Notes under the pieces: model-generated | Databases searched by the model: none | What the model saw: the letters and a program-made list of their open reading frames with translations, nothing else | Told to the model about the DNA's origin: nothing | Program-made: the position numbers and the translations under genes | DNA from: JBLMZW01 sp050259035 | GTDB taxonomy: Bacteria; Bacillota; Syntrophomonadia; Syntrophomonadales; DTU052 | DNA length: 9,589 nt | Assembly (NCBI GenBank): GCA_050259035.1 | Contig: JBLMZW010000018.1 | Span: 1-9,589 of the forward strand | Direction of reading: 5' to 3' | Shown: positions 1 through 6,075 of the stretch, piece after piece | Layout of the letters: every line of letters starts with the position of its first letter | How positions within the stretch are numbered: the stretch's first letter is position 1

Positions 1-243
1 AAAAGATTTGACGGAGAATTCCCGGAAAGGTTCATCCCGGAACTTTTCCGTTATTTAAGTATTACTCCCGGTGAGTATCCGGTTGCTGCTAAAATGTTCG
101 AGCATCCGGCAATGGACTGGAATTATTTCTTCCGTTTAGCGGATAGTTTTCGCTCCCCTCATTTATGGAAAAAGCAAGACGATCACTGGAAGTTAAGGTA
201 CGCAGTCTGGCATGAAGAGACTCAAGGAAGTGATAAAGACTGA
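1..243 (+). CDS. pseA: N-acetyl sugar amidotransferase (PseA/WbpG type), C-terminal fragment
   Basis: The last 80 codons of a gene that begins before the window are open in frame 1 and end at TGA 241-243. The fragment resembles the C-terminus of the PseA/WbpG amidotransferase family, which turns an N-acetyl group of a nonulosonic acid or O-antigen sugar into an acetamidino group using ammonia supplied by HisH/HisF partners. Seen here: an F-D-G-E-F-P-E start (residues 3-9 of the fragment), then R-S-P-H-L-W-K-K near residues 55-62 and W-K-L-R-Y close to the end, all typical of the family's tail. The N-terminal ATP-pyrophosphatase core is outside the window, so the catalytic P-loop cannot be checked. 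The immediate downstream neighbours are HisF-like and HisH-like genes, the usual partners, which strengthens the call. The last codons overlap the likely start of the HisF-like gene. Confidence 0.8.
   Translation, partial: KRFDGEFPERFIPELFRYLSITPGEYPVAAKMFEHPAMDWNYFFRLADSFRSPHLWKKQDDHWKLRYAVWHEETQGSDKD
224..242 (+). promoter_or_regulatory. Ribosome binding site deciding a CTG start for the HisF-like gene
   Basis: AAGGAAG at 224-230 lies inside the end of the amidotransferase gene, 9 nt before CTG 240-242. The CTG overlaps the upstream stop as CTGA, the same geometry as an ATGA coupling site. The next in-frame start, TTG 252, is 21 nt from this Shine-Dalgarno, too far for normal use. An in-frame TAA at 234-236 limits the gene to CTG 240 or later. 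Confidence 0.5.
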
Positions 244-998
244 CCATCCGTTTGATTCCCCGTCTGGATATCAAAGGCCCCAATTTAATTAAAGGAGTCA
301 GGCTGGAAGGCCTAAGAAAACTAGGTGATCCCCACGAATTCGCGCGGCGTTATTACGAGTCGGGAGCCGACGAACTGCTTTATATGGATATTGTGGCCAG
401 CCTGTACGAAAGGGATAAATTGCTTGATATAGTCCGGCATACCGCGAGTGAGGTTTTCATTCCTTTAACCGTGGGGGGAGGGATCCGCTCCGATGAGGAT
501 GCTAACGATTTATTGAAAGCGGGGGCGGATAAAGTGGCGATTAATACCGCAGCGGTTCGTGATCCGGGCTTAATTACCCGGGTGGCCCGCCGGTTTGGGT
601 CCCAGTGCATGGTTATTTCCGTAGAAGCCAAGAAACTCTCGAATGACAGGTGGGAGGTTTATACCGATAACGGCCGCCAGCGGACCGGATTAGATGTTCT
701 GGAATGGGTGAAAAAGGCGGAGGGGCTGGGAGCGGGGGAAATCCTTCTAACCTCAGTTGATCAGGAGGGAACCCGCCAGGGTTTTGACCTGGAGTTAACC
801 AGAGCAGTCAGTGACAGGGTACCAATTCCGGTTATAGCCAGCGGGGGAATGGGGTGCCTGGAACATCTAATAGAAGTAATTGAGAAAGGCAGGGCCGATG
901 CGGTGGCGATGGCTGATGTCCTGCATTACAATCGGCTGGAGCTTAATGAGATGAGAGAAGCCCTTTTGGCCCGGGGATTACCGGTGAGAACGATTTGA
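240..998 (+). CDS. hisF: HisF-like cyclase-fold subunit for acetamidino modification (HisF2/WbuZ/AglZ type)
   Basis: A (beta/alpha)8-barrel protein of the HisF fold, about 252 residues. In the PseA-associated paralogues it is thought to channel ammonia from the HisH-like glutaminase to the amidotransferase, in the cytoplasm, rather than to make histidine. Seen: R-L-D-I-K-G in strand 1 (the Asp matches HisF catalytic Asp11), T-V-G-G-G-I phosphate-binding loop, D-K-V-A-I-N-T-A, G-E-I-L-L-T-S, and I-A-S-G-G near the C-terminus. The position of the second HisF catalytic Asp (Asp130 in Thermotoga) is Glu, in S-V-E-A-K-K, which fits the modification paralogue. The start is uncertain. CTG 240 gives M-T-I-R-L-I-P-R-L-D and a full first strand; TTG 252 is the conventional alternative and would clip that strand. 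The stop TGA overlaps the TTG start of the HisH-like gene, implying coupled translation. Histidine synthesis is unlikely because no other his genes are adjacent. Confidence 0.88.
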   Translation: MTIRLIPRLDIKGPNLIKGVRLEGLRKLGDPHEFARRYYESGADELLYMDIVASLYERDKLLDIVRHTASEVFIPLTVGGGIRSDEDANDLLKAGADKVAINTAAVRDPGLITRVARRFGSQCMVISVEAKKLSNDRWEVYTDNGRQRTGLDVLEWVKKAEGLGAGEILLTSVDQEGTRQGFDLELTRAVSDRVPIPVIASGGMGCLEHLIEVIEKGRADAVAMADVLHYNRLELNEMREALLARGLPVRTI

Positions 999-1648
999 AG
1001 AATACTGTTACTGTGATCGACTATGGAACCGGCAATCTGTTAAGCGTGGTGCGGGCCCTGGAATATTGCGGGGCCGAGGTCCAGTTGAGCAATAAACCTG
1101 AACAGGTCGAATCAGCCGCCAGATTGGTTCTTCCGGGAGTTGGCGCCTTTGGGGCGGGCATGAATGGCCTGAAAGAACGGGGACTGGTTGAAGCGATCCG
1201 GTGTTTCGCGGGGAGCAAACGGCCTTTCCTGGGAATTTGTCTGGGTATGCAGCTGATGCTGGAATCAAGTGAGGAATTCGGTCAATATGAGGGCCTGGGC
1301 CTGGTGCCAGGGATTGTGGTTCCCCTGCCTCCAACCGGAGTCAATGGCGAACCGCACAAGATACCCCACACCGGGTGGAATTCCCTTCATTATCCCTCCA
1401 ACCATGGCAACTGGGATAACACCATCTTAAAAGACGTGGATCAGGGCCAATTTGTATATTTTGTTCATTCTTATGCGGCCGTTACTGCCTCTGAGGAACA
1501 TACCCTGGCAGTTACCCGGTACCACGGGCGCAGAATATCCGCGGTAGTCAAAATAAACAATATGTACGGCTGCCAGTTTCACCCGGAAAAAAGCGGCCCG
1601 GTAGGATTAAAAATAATAAGAAATTTCCTGGAAATGCCGGTTCTATAG
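995..1648 (+). CDS. hisH: HisH-like glutamine amidotransferase subunit
   Basis: A class I glutamine amidotransferase (triad type) of 217 residues, the normal length for HisH. It hydrolyses glutamine and passes ammonia into the HisF-like barrel; here the final user is probably the upstream sugar amidotransferase. Seen: D-Y-G-T-G-N at residues 9-14, the oxyanion strand P-G-V-G-A-F-G at 47-53, the nucleophile elbow G-I-C-L-G-M-Q with Cys82, V-H-S-Y at 157-160, and F-H-P-E-K-S-G with His196 and Glu198. The triad is complete, so the enzyme should be active. It starts at TTG 995, overlapping the HisF-like stop (TTGA), with GGTGAG at 983-988 as Shine-Dalgarno, 6 nt away. It ends in TAG 1646-1648, directly beside the opposing gene's stop. 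The gene order amidotransferase-HisF-HisH matches acetamidino-sugar clusters rather than a his operon. Confidence 0.9.
   Translation: MKNTVTVIDYGTGNLLSVVRALEYCGAEVQLSNKPEQVESAARLVLPGVGAFGAGMNGLKERGLVEAIRCFAGSKRPFLGICLGMQLMLESSEEFGQYEGLGLVPGIVVPLPPTGVNGEPHKIPHTGWNSLHYPSNHGNWDNTILKDVDQGQFVYFVHSYAAVTASEEHTLAVTRYHGRRISAVVKINNMYGCQFHPEKSGPVGLKIIRNFLEMPVL
1643..1648. other. Palindrome holding the stop codons of two convergent genes
   Basis: The perfect palindrome CTATAG supplies the TAG stop of the HisH-like gene on plus (1646-1648) and the TAG stop of the acetyltransferase on minus (1645-1643). The two genes therefore overlap by 6 bp, leaving no room for an intergenic terminator. No hairpin plus T-run was seen at the junction. 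Confidence 0.9.
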
Positions 1649-2278
1649 TATCTGCCGTCCCACTACCCGGGCCGGGCTGCCATAGACTATCGATCCTGGC
1701 GGAATATCCTTTAGGATCAGGGACCCGGCACCAATCAAACAGCTTCTTCCGATTTTAACACCCTGAATAACAACCGTTCCGGTTCCGATATGGGTTTCGT
1801 CACCCACCCTGACTCCGCCGGACAAGGTCACACTGGGAGCTAAATGAACATGGGACCCGATGTCGCAGTCATGGTCGATAGAGGCCCGGGTGTTGACAAT
1901 ACTATTGAATCCGATGCACGATCCCGGTTGGATCACCGCCCCGGCCATAACCTGTCCCCCTTCTGCCATTCGGGCTCCAGGACTAATGGTGGCCGAGGGG
2001 TGGATTAAAGTAGCGAAAGAAAAGCCCGCCATGGAAAACCTTTCGAAAACCAGTCTTCGTCTCCGGGTTGAATTGACTGAACCCAGCCCGTTAACCAGTT
2101 GAATCGCATCAGTCCGGTAATCTAATATGGCTTCATCATTACCGAGATAGGGCGCTTCCGAAATTTGTTGGGGTATGATGTCGGTTACACCGACAACAGG
2201 AACGGCAAGCAGTCGAAGAGTATCCAGCAGTACCCGGGCGTGCCCACCGCTTCCAATCACAATAACCGGTATTTTCAT
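1643..2278 (-). CDS. NeuD/PglD/LegH-family sugar acetyltransferase
   Basis: A 211-residue acetyl-CoA-dependent acyltransferase. The N-terminal Rossmann-like domain (residues 1-80; V-I-V-I-G-S-G-G-H-A-R-V) is the sugar-nucleotide-binding part of PglD/NeuD proteins. It is followed by a left-handed beta-helix of hexapeptide repeats (about 90-205; repeated I-x-P-G, I-G-x-x and V-G-x-x turns). The likely catalytic His136 is in A-S-I-D-H-D-C-D-I-G, and the V-Y-G-S-P-A-R-V-V-G end is typical. In this cluster it could N-acetylate the 4-amino group of the sugar-nucleotide precursor (LegH role) or O-acetylate the finished nonulosonic acid (NeuD role); the sequence alone does not decide. ATG 2278 is chosen because family members begin just before the Rossmann strand. 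A longer frame back to 2377 only adds unrelated residues and would overlap the radical SAM gene. The gene lies 31 nt downstream of that gene, probably in one operon. Confidence 0.88.
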   Translation of the reverse strand: MKIPVIVIGSGGHARVLLDTLRLLAVPVVGVTDIIPQQISEAPYLGNDEAILDYRTDAIQLVNGLGSVNSTRRRRLVFERFSMAGFSFATLIHPSATISPGARMAEGGQVMAGAVIQPGSCIGFNSIVNTRASIDHDCDIGSHVHLAPSVTLSGGVRVGDETHIGTGTVVIQGVKIGRSCLIGAGSLILKDIPPGSIVYGSPARVVGRQIL

Positions 2279-2309
2279 ATCCGGCTTACCATACCTTTCA
2301 TCCACGCCG

Positions 2310-3698
2310 TCAACTTTGCCGAAAGCCGCGAAAGGAACTGTCTTTCTCGATATACAACCGCCGTAAAACCTCTTCATCTTTTTCTATTTGGTGCGAATGA
2401 TAATTCTGCAAAAGCTGGCGGTTGGCTTCATACAGAGCCCGATAATACTCATCATCAGTGAGATCAGTGAAGTTTACTGAGAGGAGGTCGGAATTGGTAT
2501 GCTTGTGCTCATAGAAGTCTTCACAATCCTTTAAAAGGCCCTTTTCAATCGCATAGTAATAGAGAGGCGAACCGGGGTAGGGGGTAACCGGCCTGATGGT
2601 TCTCATCTGTGAGTGATCATCATGCTGCAGCAGAAATTCTACTCCCTGGCGCAATGACTCAGCGGTTTCACCGATATTCCCGAATATGATATTAAAGCCC
2701 GGGCTGATGCCGGCAGCCAGGGTATTCTCAATTCCGTTGCGGATTTGCTTTACCGTCAGAGCTTTGTTCATATTTCGTAAAGCGTTTTCATCCATAGATT
2801 CAATGCCATAGTTAATAAAAACGCAGCCGGCTTCCTTCATAAGAGAAAGGACCTCGGGAACAGCATAATTAAGCCTGCCATTGCAGCACCATTTTACTTT
2901 CAGCCGACGTTTGATAAAGGTCTCACAAAGCTCAATTGTTCGGCGGGCCGAACACATCAAGAGTTCGTCGGAAAAAGCTATATAGGAAATGGCATAGTTC
3001 CTCTTAAGGAATGCGATTTCTTCCGTGATGCTTTCTGCCTTGCGGCCCCGAAAGCCCTGATCCATACGGTAGCAGAAATTACAGTGAAAGGTGCAGCCCC
3101 GGCCTGATAATACCGGTAAACAGCGGTCGCTGCCGGATATGTTGGGCATTCTCAGCAAGGCATAATGATCTATGGGAAACAGATCCCAGGCGGGAAAAGG
3201 AATAGAATCTAAATCTTCGACTAAGGCCTGCCTGGGGGTTTGTACACATTCCCCTTTATCCCAAAAGGCCAGGCCGTTCACGTTATATAATGATTGTTCG
3301 TGCTCCAGGGCCGTAAGAAGATTTATAATCGTGACCTCGCCTTCGCCGATAGCGATGGCATCAGCCTGAGTCTTTCTCAAAAAGTATTCCGGTTCCGGTG
3401 CGGCTAAATGGCCCCCTATAATATAAAACGGCCGGTTGGCTGATTGATTGATGGCCTCGGAAATCTTTAGTACTTTGCGGCACTGGTAGTACCCCCCACA
3501 GGCGCTGACTCCGATTACATCATAAGGCTCCCGGTTTAAAAGCTCGGTTAAATGAGATTCCGGCCAATGATACACATCCTGGTTATAGATTTTGACCTGA
3601 TGTCCCTTCTGGCGGCAAACCGCGGCGATATAGGCCAGCCCCTGAGGAAACCAGGAGATGTATGAGTCGTTGTCATAGGCTACCAGTAATATTCTCAA
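2310..3698 (-). CDS. B12-binding-type radical SAM protein, probable glycan-tailoring enzyme
   Basis: A 462-residue radical SAM protein of the class with an N-terminal cobalamin-binding-like domain (BchE/HpnP-like architecture). Residues 1-150 form a Rossmann-like domain: M-R-I-L-L-V-A-Y start, Y-D-V-I-G-V-S-A at 59-66, I-I-G-G-H at 93-97, G-E-G-E at 118-121. The linker has the usual L-D-S-I-P-F-P-A-W-D. The radical SAM core begins with S-G-R-G-C-T-F-H-C-N-F-C-Y, where Cys202, Cys206 and Cys209 bind the 4Fe-4S cluster; Y-G-I-E-S at 297-301 and P-Y-P-G-S-P at 373-378 are also family motifs. The classical base-off D-x-H-x-x-G cobalamin motif is not evident. The start is TTG 3698, set by a strong Shine-Dalgarno. 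Relatives include C-methyltransferases and other radical tailoring enzymes; substrate is unknown. The setting within a nonulosonate cluster suggests a sugar or glycan target, but this is an inference. The adjacent acetyltransferase is probably co-transcribed. Confidence 0.85.
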   Translation of the reverse strand: MRILLVAYDNDSYISWFPQGLAYIAAVCRQKGHQVKIYNQDVYHWPESHLTELLNREPYDVIGVSACGGYYQCRKVLKISEAINQSANRPFYIIGGHLAAPEPEYFLRKTQADAIAIGEGEVTIINLLTALEHEQSLYNVNGLAFWDKGECVQTPRQALVEDLDSIPFPAWDLFPIDHYALLRMPNISGSDRCLPVLSGRGCTFHCNFCYRMDQGFRGRKAESITEEIAFLKRNYAISYIAFSDELLMCSARRTIELCETFIKRRLKVKWCCNGRLNYAVPEVLSLMKEAGCVFINYGIESMDENALRNMNKALTVKQIRNGIENTLAAGISPGFNIIFGNIGETAESLRQGVEFLLQHDDHSQMRTIRPVTPYPGSPLYYYAIEKGLLKDCEDFYEHKHTNSDLLSVNFTDLTDDEYYRALYEANRQLLQNYHSHQIEKDEEVLRRLYIEKDSSFRGFRQS

Positions 3699-3709
3699 TT
3701 CTCCACCTC
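3696..3709 (-). promoter_or_regulatory. Shine-Dalgarno fixing the TTG start of the radical SAM gene
   Basis: On the minus strand GAGGTGG (3709-3703) precedes TTG (3698-3696) by 4 nt. This is a strong match to the anti-Shine-Dalgarno and supports TTG as start. The encoded M-R-I-L-L-V-A-Y is the expected first strand of the N-terminal domain. Confidence 0.7.
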
Positions 3710-3845
3710 ATTCAAGGGTCCCTAGTTCAATGTTATGTTATGGTCAAAGCGGTTGTTACAGCACCATATCTCGGCTAATCACATATTATGCATTACGGTT
3801 TGCGGGTTGGATGAAGGTCAGAGGAACAGGAAAGGGGGGATAGGG
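3699..3845. promoter_or_regulatory. Divergent intergenic region, probable promoters of radical SAM and ptmE-like operons
   Basis: These 147 nt separate two divergent operons, so both promoters should be here. A -10-like TATTAT (3784-3789) faces the ptmE-like gene but has no good -35 at 16-18 nt. TTGACC on the minus strand (3747-3742) resembles a -35 without a good -10. A short AGGGTCCCT inverted repeat is at 3715-3723, close to the radical SAM start. None is convincing alone. AGGGGGG at 3833-3839 is the Shine-Dalgarno of the ptmE-like gene. Confidence 0.35.
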
Positions 3846-4889
3846 ATGTGGAAGGAGACTCTTATCGCCCCGGAGATTCCAATATTACAGGCGATTGAAT
3901 TGCTTGATCGAACCGCTCTGCAGATAGCCCTGGTGGTTAATGCAGAAGGGCGGCTTATGGGGACGGTTACAGATGGTGACATCCGCCGCGCTATCTTAAA
4001 AAATTTGAGCCTGGACCAACCAGTAGCTAATATTATGAACACTAACCCTTCCTTCGTTTACCGGGAAAAATCGCGGGAAAACGCAATACTGCACATGAAA
4101 AACAAAAAAATCCGCCAGGTTCCGGTGCTGGATGAAGATCACCGGGTTATAGGGCTGGAAATTACGGATGATCTGTTTAACCCTCCGGCCCGCGAAAACT
4201 GGGTTATACTTATGGCCGGCGGATTCGGCAAACGACTGCAGCCTCTTACCGATGGCTGTCCCAAACCATTATTGAAGGTAGGAGATAAACCGCTCCTGGA
4301 AACAATTCTGGAGAGTTTTATCGAACAGGGCTTTAAAAACTTCTATATCTCAGTGAATTATAAGGCGGAAATGATTATTAACCATTTTGGCGACGGTTCA
4401 CACTGGGAGGTCAATATTAGCTACCTCCGCGAAAAAAAGCCCCTGGGAACGGTCGGGTCACTTGGCTTGCTTCCTGCCAAACCTGATAAACCGGTACTTT
4501 TAATGAATGGAGATATTCTTACTCGTATGAACTTCGGTCAACTGTTGGATTTCCATCTTAAGAGTCTTACCGCCGCCACTATCTGTGTAAAGGAACACTA
4601 CCACCAGATACCCTATGGTGTGGTGAGCATCGAAAAAAACCGTCTCCAGCAAATATATGAAAAACCCCGGCAGAGGTTCTTTGTTAATGCCGGGCTCTAT
4701 GTGTTGAGCCCGGAAGTTCTAGACCACGTTTTTTCAGATGTCTGTTTAGATATCACTGACCTGTTTAGAATGCTTCTGGAAAAGAAGAAAGAAATAGCGG
4801 TTTTTCCAATTCGGGAGTATTGGATAGATATTGGCCGCTTTGATGATTATGAGAGGGCCAATAATGATTTTTACGAGGTGTTTGGATGA
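3846..4889 (+). CDS. ptmE: CBS-domain sugar-1-phosphate nucleotidyltransferase (PtmE type)
   Basis: A 347-residue protein with a pair of CBS domains (about residues 1-115; V-T-D-G-D-I-R-R at 41-48 and I-R-Q-V-P-V at 89-94) fused to a GT-A-type nucleotidyltransferase. The core has L-M-A-G-G-F-G-K-R-L-Q-P-L-T at 122-135, P-K-P-L-L at 139-143, L-M-N-G-D-I with metal-binding Asp223, F-V-N-A-G-L-Y at 279-285 and Y-W-I-D-I-G at 325-330. This layout matches Campylobacter PtmE, a glucosamine-1-phosphate guanylyltransferase that begins the GDP-linked legionaminic pathway; the CBS pair may sense a nucleotide. The base used cannot be told from sequence, so GTP is inferred from context. Start ATG 3846 follows AGGGGGG by 6 nt; a longer frame to 3735 adds residues unlike the family. 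The stop overlaps the CMP-synthetase start as ATGA (4886-4889), showing translational coupling of two pathway steps. Confidence 0.85.
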   Translation: MWKETLIAPEIPILQAIELLDRTALQIALVVNAEGRLMGTVTDGDIRRAILKNLSLDQPVANIMNTNPSFVYREKSRENAILHMKNKKIRQVPVLDEDHRVIGLEITDDLFNPPARENWVILMAGGFGKRLQPLTDGCPKPLLKVGDKPLLETILESFIEQGFKNFYISVNYKAEMIINHFGDGSHWEVNISYLREKKPLGTVGSLGLLPAKPDKPVLLMNGDILTRMNFGQLLDFHLKSLTAATICVKEHYHQIPYGVVSIEKNRLQQIYEKPRQRFFVNAGLYVLSPEVLDHVFSDVCLDITDLFRMLLEKKKEIAVFPIREYWIDIGRFDDYERANNDFYEVFG

Positions 4890-5584
4890 TAGAGGGCAAA
4901 AAAGTACTGGCAATAATACCCGCCCGGGGGGGCTCCAAAACCTTACCCCGGAAGAATCTTAAGATCCTGGCGGGGAAGCCTTTAATCGCCTGGACCATCG
5001 AAGAAGCGCACAAATCCAGCTACTTGGACCGGGTCATTCTCTCCTCGGAAGATGAAGAAATTATTGAGGTGGCCAGGGAGTGGGATTGTGAGGTGCCTTT
5101 TATACGTCCCCTGGAACTGGCCGGGGACGAAACCCCCGGAATCGAGCCTATCCTTCATGCCATTGTAGCTATCAAAGAAAAATATGACTACCTGGCGGTA
5201 TTACAGCCTACGTCTCCTTTACGGACTGTTTTTGATATTGATGAATGCATTCGCTTCTGTATTAAGTCAGAGGCTTCCACCTGCGCATCAGTCAGCCAGG
5301 TGAATAAGCATCCCTTTTGGATGTTCACTCTGGATGAAAAACAGTACTTAAGTCCCCTGATGGCAAAAGGCAGACCGATCGACCGAAGACAGGATCTACC
5401 TCCGGTTTTTGTTCTGAATGGGGCTATCTATGTGGCCAGGACCAACTATTTATTAGAAACAAAAAGCCTGGTTACCGAAGAGACGCTGGGATATATCATG
5501 CCATTAGAGAGATCCTGGGATATTGACAACGAGCTGGACTTACGCATTTGCACCCTGCTTAAAGCCTTAAGTCCCCTGTGGTAA
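4886..5584 (+). CDS. legF: CMP-nonulosonate (sialic/legionaminic acid) synthetase, NeuA/LegF type
   Basis: A 232-residue cytidylyltransferase that activates a nonulosonic acid with CTP to give the CMP-sugar used by the glycosyltransferase. Seen: A-I-I-P-A-R-G-G-S-K at residues 9-18 (CTP-binding loop), P-R-K-N at 21-24, Q-P-T-S-P-L-R at 107-113, R-R-Q-D-L-P-P-V-F at 167-175 with N-G-A-I-Y at 178-182, and W-D-I-D-N-E-L-D-L at 211-219, whose Asp212 and Asp214 fit the metal-binding pair. The usual Gly after G-G-S-K is Thr19, a small departure in the nucleotide loop. The length is that of a stand-alone synthetase; there is no C-terminal HAD domain of the kind some NeuA/CMAS proteins carry. Start ATG 4886 overlaps the ptmE-like stop, with GAGGTG 5 nt upstream. 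Legionaminic rather than sialic acid is inferred from the ptmE and legG neighbours. Confidence 0.9.
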   Translation: MIEGKKVLAIIPARGGSKTLPRKNLKILAGKPLIAWTIEEAHKSSYLDRVILSSEDEEIIEVAREWDCEVPFIRPLELAGDETPGIEPILHAIVAIKEKYDYLAVLQPTSPLRTVFDIDECIRFCIKSEASTCASVSQVNKHPFWMFTLDEKQYLSPLMAKGRPIDRRQDLPPVFVLNGAIYVARTNYLLETKSLVTEETLGYIMPLERSWDIDNELDLRICTLLKALSPLW

Positions 5585-5603
5585 TCCAGTCAGCTAAATT
5601 GTT

Positions 5604-6011
5604 TCAATTTCTTAAAGCCCTAATTATTAAATAAATCAATAACAACCATATAAAAATTATAACGATCAGGGCATATGTTCCCCATGACCTGGCTTTCGAA
5701 GATTCGGCCAGGTTTTGCCTGCACTCCAAAATTACTTCCGGGGGTATCTGTTTAATGGCCAGAGCAATCCCAGCGGGAATAAGAATCAAGTCATCAAGGT
5801 AGCCCAAAACAGGAATGAAATCCGGAATTAAATCGATGGGACTCAGTGCATAGGAGACCACCAGGGCAATCAATACTTTGGCATACCACGGAGTTTCCTT
5901 ATGCCTGAATGCCAGGTATATTACCCCTAAATCGGTTTTAGCCTTCCGGGCTTTGGCTTTTAAAGCTTGAATGTCCAAAACCAGACTCCTTAATAAGAAC
6001 TTATAATCCAT
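5604..6011 (-). CDS. DUF1232 (YkvA-like) small membrane protein
   Basis: A 135-residue protein with the DUF1232 signature S-P-I-D-L-I-P-D-F-I-P-V-L-G-Y-L-D-D-L at residues 57-75, flanked by hydrophobic stretches (about 44-56 and 76-87). A clear C-terminal transmembrane helix spans 110-132, ending in a short basic tail. The N-terminal 40 residues are Lys/Arg-rich and probably cytoplasmic. The biochemical role of this family is not established. ATG 6011 has an AGGT Shine-Dalgarno just upstream. It is co-oriented with and 64 nt downstream of the legG-like gene, so it may share its transcript; nothing in the sequence ties it to sugar synthesis. Its stop lies 19 nt from the CMP-synthetase stop on the other strand, a tight convergent junction without a visible terminator hairpin. 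Confidence 0.85.
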   Translation of the reverse strand: MDYKFLLRSLVLDIQALKAKARKAKTDLGVIYLAFRHKETPWYAKVLIALVVSYALSPIDLIPDFIPVLGYLDDLILIPAGIALAIKQIPPEVILECRQNLAESSKARSWGTYALIVIIFIWLLLIYLIIRALRN

Positions 6012-6075
6012 TCTACCTGTTTTTAAGATTAGCGGGAAATTGAGAAGGAACCGGTTTTTGACAGCAGGATAAAGA

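Noticed and set aside
1008..1334. Minus-strand open frame of 108 codons opposite the HisH-like gene
   Set aside because: It lies wholly antisense to a well-supported gene, has Pro/Arg-rich low-information composition and no recognisable domain; other open frames opposite genes were discarded for the same reason.
240..1648. Histidine biosynthesis genes hisF and hisH
   Set aside because: They follow a sugar amidotransferase, have no other his genes around, are in the order typical of acetamidino modules, and the HisF copy has Glu at the second catalytic Asp.
2279..2377. Longer N-terminus for the acetyltransferase
   Set aside because: It would overlap the radical SAM gene, adds residues unlike the family, and the Rossmann strand begins right after ATG 2278.
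3753..3789. TTGTTA and TATTAT as a paired sigma-A promoter
   Set aside because: The spacer would be 25 nt, well outside 16-18 nt; only the -10-like box was noted in the intergenic entry.
3735..3845. Longer N-terminus for the PtmE-like protein
   Set aside because: The extra 37 residues are unlike CBS domains, while ATG 3846 has a strong Shine-Dalgarno 6 nt upstream.
6049..6060. AACCGGTT followed by a T run as an intrinsic terminator
   Set aside because: The palindrome has no loop and only 4-bp arms, and it lies on the wrong side for either strand's gene end to make a convincing terminator.
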